This document shows positions 57,834 to 64,000 of a stretch of DNA of 64,000 nt, piece after piece. Each line of letters begins with the position of its first letter. Position 1 is the first letter of the stretch. A program made the translations under genes and the position numbers. The stretch covers positions 10,372,001 to 10,436,000 of the forward strand of contig BSBN01000333.1 of the NCBI GenBank assembly GCA_027924645.1, read 5' to 3'. This DNA comes from Cunninghamia lanceolata (lineage: Eukaryota > Streptophyta > Pinopsida > Cupressales > Cupressaceae). The notes below the pieces were generated by a model. It was not told the origin of the DNA. It saw only the letters and a list, made by a program, of their open reading frames with translations, and ran no database searches.

Positions 57834-58829
57834 AACTCACGATTTGTCAAAAATCGTCTAAACAGAGGCTTAGAAACTGTAAGATTTTTTAGAAAAACCT
57901 TCAAAAATTCTGAAAACGTAAGATTTTTGTAGAAAAACCTTTGAAAACTCTTTGCAGAAATTTTTATTCTCTTCAGAAAATTTCTGTCAAAACTGGCTGT
58001 AAAGACAACCCTTCAAGGTTCCATGAAATCACACGTTTTATTAGTAAAAACCTGTCAAAAAACTATCAAATCTGCACACGAACTCTAAAAAATCAGATAC
58101 TCATGATTCAAAAACCCTAGGCGAAATGCAGAATAGAGGATTTTACACAGGTTTGTTACCAAACCCTAGCATTCAGAAATTAGAAAAAAAATGGCCAGAA
58201 AATGCCCACAAATTTGAGAAAATCCATCCAAAACACAATCAACAAAACTACGAGCATATATCAAATGCGCAGAAAAACCCGCGAACCAGTCACAAGACGT
58301 GAGCAAAAGACATGAGTAGGAGCCAAATCGTGACTCAAAATGGTGCGTCAAACATCGGACGGAAGTTTCAGAGATAAATCCATGAAAAATCGTGGGCAGA
58401 AAATCACAATCACCTCACAAAGAAAACCGCGAGCAACACAAACTCGCCGATGAAATCCGCTAGAAAAAAACGCGAAGCTTAGAAAAATCGTGTCCAAACT
58501 GAATCCGCGGAAAAGCTAGAGAAATCTTGTCAAAAAAACAAGCGCCAAGGAGTCTTTAGAAACGGCTCCAAAAGGAAATGCAATTAAAAAAAACATGATC
58601 TGCAAACAAAACGTGATGGTTTGCAGACAGAAATCGCGACCTCAAACGAAATTGTGACCTTCACAAACCCTTGATCTTATGACAAAAAGTCACGAGTAGG
58701 CATAAATCGTGTCTAGAAACCCTTCGCAGACTAAGAACAAAATCACGACCTCAAACCCTACGTACGGATGTCCGGATTTGTCTGAGAGCCGAAAAAATAT
58801 TTTTCCCGCTCAATTGGGCTCTGATACCA
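57834..58829 (-). other. Leader of gag-only element 2
   Basis: A 1-kb non-coding leader between PBS and gag, rich in AAAATCGCG- and CGTGA-like motifs. No coding features. Confidence 0.6.
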
Positions 58830-59041
58830 TGTTGCTAAATTAATTGGAATAATATTATTCAATAATGAGTTAACTTTACAAGAGAGCAACACTCTATTTA
58901 AAGAGGTCAGAAGATGTTTCTATAAAAGGATTACAACTAATAAAATAAAAAAGATAGCAACATTCTAAGCAAACTAAACTAAAGCAGAAAATAGAAATAT
59001 CTAATAAGATGACCATTAAACTAATAACTAATATTTTAATA
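58830..59041 (-). repeat. 5' LTR of gag-only element 2
   Basis: 212 bp; begins TGTTGCTAAATT on the + strand directly after GATACCA of the primer-binding site. Confidence 0.95.
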
Positions 59042-59525
59042 AAATGTGGAAGCATAGACAAGGCACAAGTACTGTTTGAAAGAATGCCTCAAAGAAATGT
59101 AATTTCATGGAATAGAATGATTGCAGGATATGCACAAAATGGATTTGTTGAAAAGGCTTTAGAAATTTTGAAGCAAATGCAATTGGCTGGTGTAAAGCCA
59201 AATTCCACAACCTTTACTAGCATCCTCCCTGCCTGTGTCAAAATGGGAACTTTGGAATAGGGTATGGACATCCATCAAAACATAAAGGATAGGGGAATTT
59301 TGTCAGATGTTGTAGTTGCAACTGCCCTGTTAGACATGTATGCAAAATGTGGAAGCATAGACATTGGACAAGGCACGTGAACCACTGAACAGTAACATTG
59401 AACTGTTTGACAGAATGCCTCAAAGAAATGTGGTATCCGTCTCATGGACTGCAATGATTGTAGGATATGCACAAAATGGATTTGTCGAAAAGGCTTTGGA
59501 AAGTTTCAAAATTTCAAATATTAAA
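59042..59525 (+). pseudogene. PPR gene fragment, right part
   Basis: The + strand frame to 59260 reads KCGSIDKAQVLFERMPQRNV, ISWNRMIAGYAQNGFVEKAL, MQLAGVKPNSTTFTSILPAC. It continues over a stop with DVVVATALLDMYAKCGSIDI, then, after indels, RMPQRNVVSWTAMI-like and GYAQNGFVEKAL sequence. This is typical of PLS-class plant PPR proteins with repeats of about 35 residues. It covers about 4-5 repeats and is dead through stops and frameshifts. Its left part is at 56556. Confidence 0.85.
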
Positions 59526-59526
59526 T

Positions 59527-59592
59527 AATGCCTCAAAGAGATGTCATCGGGTGGGATGCAACGAACACGCGATGACATCTCTTTGAGGCATT
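59527..59592. repeat. Perfect 23-bp inverted repeat of PPR sequence
   Basis: The arms 59527-59549 and 59570-59592 are exactly complementary, separated by 20 bp. The left arm starts AATGCCTCAAAGAGATGTCA and codes for the PPR block M-P-Q-R-D-V-I. If transcribed it would form a hairpin with a 23-bp stem. Confidence 0.95.
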
Positions 59593-61739
59593 CAGTCTAA
59601 TCGTTAAGGGAAACGATGAAACCCTGCGGCGGATCAATGAAAAAAGTAAAAAAAAAAAAAAAAAAAAAACCTCACCTGATTCAATCACCCACGCCCAGCT
59701 GAAGCTCAGATGAAGTCGACGGTGAAAATGAAAAATTATCAATTTAGATTAAAAGTTTTAGGTTTTGTTCTTAAAAAAAATGTTTTATTGCATTTCGCAG
59801 GGGGGGGGGGGAGAGGAGTTTCCATTTTGGGGGATACCTGGAAGTCTTGGGGACGTCCAAACGTCCCCTCAAAACCGAGACGTCTCAGAGGTTGGGGGGG
59901 GGGGGGGACGTCTCCCTGTCTCGGGGATGGCTGTATTTCTGGGGGGGACGTGTCCCTGTGGAACTAGGCTTTGACATGATAAAACTTAAAACTTAAAACT
60001 TAGTTCCATAGTGATCGTTGTCTATTTTTAAGGGTTGACATATTGGCTACTAGCCACAATTTGATGGTTAATTTGCATGGAAGCACACTGAGTACACTAC
60101 AAGCACATGCACAGTTTGAAATTTGAAAATGCATTCTCTTATACATAGTACATAGCCATCAAATGAACCAGCTGGAAATTGGAAAAACACAGTCAACTGA
60201 AGCTATCTGTATATCTATGAAGAATCAAGTATTGAATTGAATCTTGGAAAAGATCTTTTACTTATATACAGGCAGCTTTTGCGGAGTCATGCATGATCAG
60301 CCTATGTACAGTCATAGGAACACACATTAATGATATAGTCATAGGTCAGAAAAGCGTATCAGCCCTTCGTCAGAGGACAGGTAGTTAGAGTTTCAATGGC
60401 AGAATTTTGTTCAAGCATCCAATTACCAAAGCTCTCTCACCACCACCCCTCCCCTCCATTTCTCCGTTTTGTTTTTCAATTTCTTTAATTTTTTTAATGC
60501 TAGGCCTTAAGGGACGACCAGCCATCTCTTGTCGTCCCATACAGATTTTTACCTGTTTTTAGGATCTCCCCCCCCTGTTTTCTTTTTGCAGATTGGGGAT
60601 GGCCCGGGGACGTTTCGGATGGATCCCTGCATTCCTAAAGCATCTCACTGATAAAGCCTAGGGGACGTGTCCCCATTGAACTTGGTTTTTTCTGTATAGT
60701 GTGACTGTTTTTGAAACAACTGTCTTTAAGGAATAGTAATTCTTTTCATTGCTAGCAGTAGTCATTGTGAACTTTCTGGGTTATATACATGTGTGACTAT
60801 CATCTGGTTGAATATCACGTCCGTGAACATCTAGTTGTGTGGTATTGAGATAACTATCTACATTGTGCTCTATAAGCAGGTGCTCATTCATGGAGAAACG
60901 CCATCTTTGTGTAATTGATTGCTATAAACAAAAAGTATCATTTGCCTCTTCATTCTGCTGCTCCATGGAAAACATCATTGATTTGTCCATTGTTTGAAAG
61001 ATTTAGGTCATATGCCACTTGTCTTATTTTTATTTTTGAAATTGAAAAGAACGATACAATGTTGGCCAGGATTTTGAATTTATTTCTGTGTTATTGATGA
61101 AGCTTAGTTATATTGCTGAAGGCATACATGTTTCAATTTCCTACCTGTAATTCCCTTCTTTTGCGGCTTATCTCCCCGGAGCTTCAGTTGATCATATACT
61201 TATTCCAAATTTTCTTTGAGATTTTGACTAGCTTTTGTGATTTCTTAAAAAAAAATTAGAACACAACAACATTTGCGTCAACTCTTAAAACTTGCTAAAG
61301 TTTTACATGCCAGTTAACATAGGATGCTGCAAATGGTGTCATTTTGTGAGATGTGTGATATTGTACTGCCATTCAACCTAATTGATTGTTTAAACATTAA
61401 ACCATTGGTTATAACTTTTATCCTTCTGATGCGAAGCATTTGATTGATACACACTTTAGAAAAAGTTACAAACTCAGATTGCAGATGGTATGTGGATTTC
61501 ATGGCAAGAGATAACCTAGTTTTCAACCATGTCTTGTCAGAGAGAAATATAGAAAGAAGAAGGAGAAATTGTATTAATGTCTATGAATTATTAATTTAAT
61601 TTAACAAGGCTTTAATCTACATCCAAATACAATAGAAAAGCTCTAGGATATAAAGAACCCTACAACATGAAATGTAACTTTAACTAAAAGAATGTAAACA
61701 CAGTTTGGGCTTAAGAGGTAAATTGTTTATAAAAGTACA
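59593..61739. other. Unassigned intron 5 DNA with G-rich repeats
   Basis: A poly-A run at 59650-59669. G-rich repeated GGGGACGTCCCC-type motifs at 59800-59967, ending GTGGAACTAGG, may be the right end of the hAT element. A related shorter unit lies at about 60510-60690 (CTAGGCCTTAAGGGACGACC ... GGGGACGTGTCCCC). The remainder (60700-61739) has no recognisable gene. Confidence 0.5.
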
Positions 61740-61841
61740 ATTACTCACACCATCCTTAATAACTCCAACCGTAGCTTGGTCTGGGTTGCCTCGTGAGGCC
61801 CCTTTAAAGTTGAGTTTCTTGAACCCTTGAGGGGGGCTTAA
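61740..61841 (-). pseudogene. LINE-type RNase H fragment
   Basis: The - strand reads LSPPQGFKKLNFKGASRGNP and VGVIKDG, the W-x-P-P-x-G-W-x-K-L-N-F-D-G-A-S-x-G-N-P-G start of RNase H domains in plant LINEs. The catalytic Asp of NFDGA is Lys here (NFKGA). Only about 34 residues remain. Confidence 0.75.
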
Positions 61842-62199
61842 TAGATTCTTCTTATTGCGAGTTACTAACATTGTCCATATATATATATGTATGTTTTCAT
61901 ACAACTTTGAATCTAATACAAAGAAATCACTATGTCTGACCATGCAATCTGGGGACAGATGTTAAATATATCCAATGCAAATATTATAAACAAAAATTTG
62001 GAAAGATGGATTTTCTTTTTTTTGGATCAATGAAATGTGGGGTAGGGATCATTCCTATTGTAATATAAAATATAACAAAAATCAGAGATGCAAAAAGCAT
62101 AGCTCTGTGTGAGACTGTTGTACGTAACAGACTAAAAACAAACAAGACCTAGAAGCCTTCAAAGTCTTAAATCAAGCAACCTAATATAGATTTCAGCTA
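61842..62199. other. Unassigned intron 5 DNA
   Basis: Nothing recognised. There is a short (AT)n run near 61877-61888. Confidence 0.35.
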
Positions 62200-62405
62200 T
62201 GTTTATGACTGACTTGTTGTGCAACAACTGAAACTTTTACACAACAACTGAAGACTGCTGGGCAACAACAAAAAAAATTGTTGTATAGCAATTGAGGGCT
62301 GTTGTGCAACATCTGAAGACTTGTTATGCAACAACAATAATCTGTTGCACAGCAATTGCAAATTTGAAATGCAACAACAAAAAACATCTTATGTAGCAGT
62401 TGTTG
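62200..62405. repeat. Degenerate GCAACAAC repeat tract
   Basis: The motif GCAACAAC or a close variant (GCAACATC, GCAGTTGTTG, ACACAACAAC) recurs about every 20-30 bp, interleaved with TGAAGACT and ATTGTTG. At least eight occurrences lie in about 200 bp. The - strand frame through it (62193-62483) is Cys-rich only as a result of the repeat. Confidence 0.7.
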
Positions 62406-62539
62406 ACCAACTTGGTATTGGGTCAAAGCCTGCCATCTCCCTATCATAGAGAGGAGAGCTTGCATTGTCCAATAAGACCCCATATGCCGTGGACTCCTTG
62501 GCCTCCAAATAAAGTCTCAACTTTCGTCTTTCTTCTCCT

Positions 62540-63718
62540 TGTCATGTCCCCTCCCCTATGGGCCGACTCAATGAGCACCAACTTGTTTACAAGGAAACAA
62601 TATATCTATTATTGATAATTAGAAATCAATTACAAGTAGAGCAAAATTTAACATGTAATGATCTTGTATGATTTATATTAAGAGGAAGATAATTCTAAGA
62701 GATACGATTTGTATGAGGCTGAGCGTTTTGATTTGAAGTGATACGACTTGCATTAGATGGTGTGCTGGCCACTAGAAGACAAATTCTATAAGATATAATT
62801 TATATTTGTTATGGGCAGTGATCAAAGGAATATAAGTGAGACAGCATTTTGTTATTAATAGTATATGATGCGATAATGAAAGGAGATGAGTATATTGATA
62901 ACAAAAGAGATGTAATTATAAAGAACATGAGTTGTGATTTGTTTTGAAGTATTACGATCATTATAATATGTGGAGCGCCTTTGCTATAAAGAGAATAATT
63001 AAGAAGGGGGGTGGCTTTTGTGAAGGGTTGTTTGTTTTAAAAAGTGTTGCCTTGTTTGGCAACGGTTGCATCTCTAATTTAGAATCCTTAAGATAAATAA
63101 GGAGAGATAAGGAGGGAGTTTGAGGGAAAAAAAGAGAACTTCATACAGCAGCAAAGAGAAAAAGGAACACATGAGGCCAATAGGGATGGTATATCCGCTC
63201 TTGGGCCCAAGGTAGAGGATCGTTTCGGGCACCCTTTCATACCCCCTTAGGTTTGGTTATTGGGTTAAGGAGTCCCAATCATAGGGAGGAGAATAAGGGT
63301 GGCAAGGAGAGGGAGAATTGCTATAGGATTCCTCACTAGGTACACCCCCTCATATGGATGGCGGAAGGCCACATGAGGCCAAGAGGGATGGTATATCCGC
63401 TCTTGGGCCTAGGGTAGAGGATCGATTCGGGCACTCTATCATGCTCCCCTATCCTAAACCTTTTTGGGATGGACTCCATTAATGAATTAAGTATATCATA
63501 TGATTAAGATAATGTTCCTAACCCTAGTAAGAAAGATCTATTTTATGGATTATGCTTTCAATGATAATCTAACATGATTGCAGGGTCTCAACCAGGATCT
63601 ATCTTGTTCAACAATTTAAATTGGTAAATAATATTGCTAAATCTATTTCATGTCATGCTTTGCTTGGAATTGTGATTTTAGGGCAAAAACTATGGTATTT
63701 ACAAAAGGGGACATTACA
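62540..63718. mobile_element. Solo LTR unit D in intron 5
   Basis: A 1,179-bp unit, TGTCATGTCCCC...GGGGACATTACA, is flanked by the 5-bp duplication CTCCT (62535-62539 and 63719-63723). It contains a roughly 200-bp duplication with GGGATGGTATATCCGCTCTT (about 63183 and 63383). This sequence occurs in reverse orientation in unit C (about 14250-14300), which shows that C and D belong to related families. Confidence 0.88.
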
Positions 63719-64000
63719 CTCCTCTTCTTGAATTGTTGTATCCAAAGATGGAAGAGGGAAGCCAATACCTTTAATTGCCTCAGACGAGTCTCGTTTCTGA
63801 TCATTGAATTTCCCCTTCTTCCAACTCTTCAAGCTTAGGCATAATTTTTAAATATCTTTGCTTTGTTTTCTGACTTTCCATCTTACATTTTTAGCTTTAT
63901 TTTCTAGTGAGCTATATTTTTGGGTTTTATTAGATTTATTTTAAGTTTTTCTAATCTTTTATTATGAAAGTTTACTGGTAAAATCTGAATCACCCTTAAA
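63719..64000. other. Right edge, intron 5
   Basis: No gene recognised. GBP exon 6 is expected further to the right. Confidence 0.5.

Larger units (their letters stand above)
56637..59041 (-). mobile_element. Gag-only LTR retrotransposon 2 (TR-GAG-like), inserted in PPR fragment
   Basis: A 2,405-bp element has 212-bp LTRs (56637-56848 and 58830-59041), eight differences by eye. The flanking 5-bp duplication is AAATG (56632-56636 and 59042-59046). On the coding (-) strand the LTR runs TATTAAAAT...AGCAACA, that is TA..CA ends like element 1. The PBS (TGGTATCAGAG) and the polypurine tract (TTAAGGGAGGG) directly adjoin the LTRs. The only gene is an intact gag; the leader is about 1 kb. Removing it restores the PPR frame (AKC to GSIDKA). 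Confidence 0.94.

Noticed and set aside
59805..59910. Poly-G runs as a G-quadruplex regulatory element of GBP
   Set aside because: They lie deep in intron 5 in a probable transposon end; homopolymer length may also be a sequencing artefact.
62193..62483. Cys-rich 96-residue - strand protein
   Set aside because: Cysteines arise from the GCAACA repeat read in reverse; no conserved spacing.
1..64000. CRISPR arrays, bacterial operons, rRNA or intact tRNA genes
   Set aside because: None seen; tRNA-like segments are SINE heads lacking a full cloverleaf, and the gene structure is clearly eukaryotic.

Overview
The window reads as nuclear DNA of a seed plant, most likely a conifer or other gymnosperm. 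One host gene on the + strand has small, intact, canonically spliced exons separated by very long introns packed with old, nested transposable elements. The gene is a plant guanylate-binding-protein (GBP) family large GTPase. Five coding exons are visible (6676-6948, 10794-10955, 52106-52171, 52493-52636, 53162-53275). All junctions are phase 0 and all visible introns are GT-AG. Together they encode the first 253 residues: P-loop, DSEG and the LRD guanine motif. Intron 2 is 41,150 bp, intron 5 runs off the right edge, and the rest of the GTPase and the C-terminal region lie beyond position 64000.

Upstream (1-6440) there is no host gene, only a dead LINE fragment (about 1490-2870, - strand) and a tRNA-derived SINE-like piece (about 5965-6130). 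Intron 1 (6949-10793) holds a three-unit tandem repeat and A+T-rich DNA.

Intron 2 (10956-52105) is a layered stack of mobile elements. Its oldest readable layer is a Penelope-like element (PLE: reverse transcriptase plus GIY-YIG endonuclease) on the - strand, now split into four pieces between 12450 and about 32860. The interruptions are a Ty1/copia element (12707-20653, itself carrying a 2.1-kb LTR-like insertion and a SINE), a gag-only LTR element (21248-24094), and a LINE (about 24230-31695) that carries two solo LTRs and a hAT-type MITE stacked at one 9-bp site. Further right are an LTR flanked by PPT-like and PBS-like sequences (33877-34660), a 0.7-kb A/T tract, an antisense alpha-expansin gene fragment (36723-37060), a nearly full-length LINE (about 41330-46930, - strand) inserted in a hAT transposase remnant, a copia RT fragment and another SINE.

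Intron 5 (53276 to the end) contains a nearly intact hAT transposase gene (54163-56446, - strand, three lesions) and a second gag-only LTR element (56637-59041) inserted in a PPR gene fragment. That fragment ends in a perfect 23-bp inverted repeat. An RNase H remnant, a GCAACAAC-rich repeat tract and a solo LTR (62540-63718) follow.

Only the GBP exons look like functioning host coding sequence. The most noteworthy content is the dissected PLE with its ordered insertions, two related gag-only elements with non-TG..CA termini, and the PPR-derived hairpin. Target-site duplications and coding motifs were read directly from the sequence. Family names rest on recognised protein motifs, without any database search.
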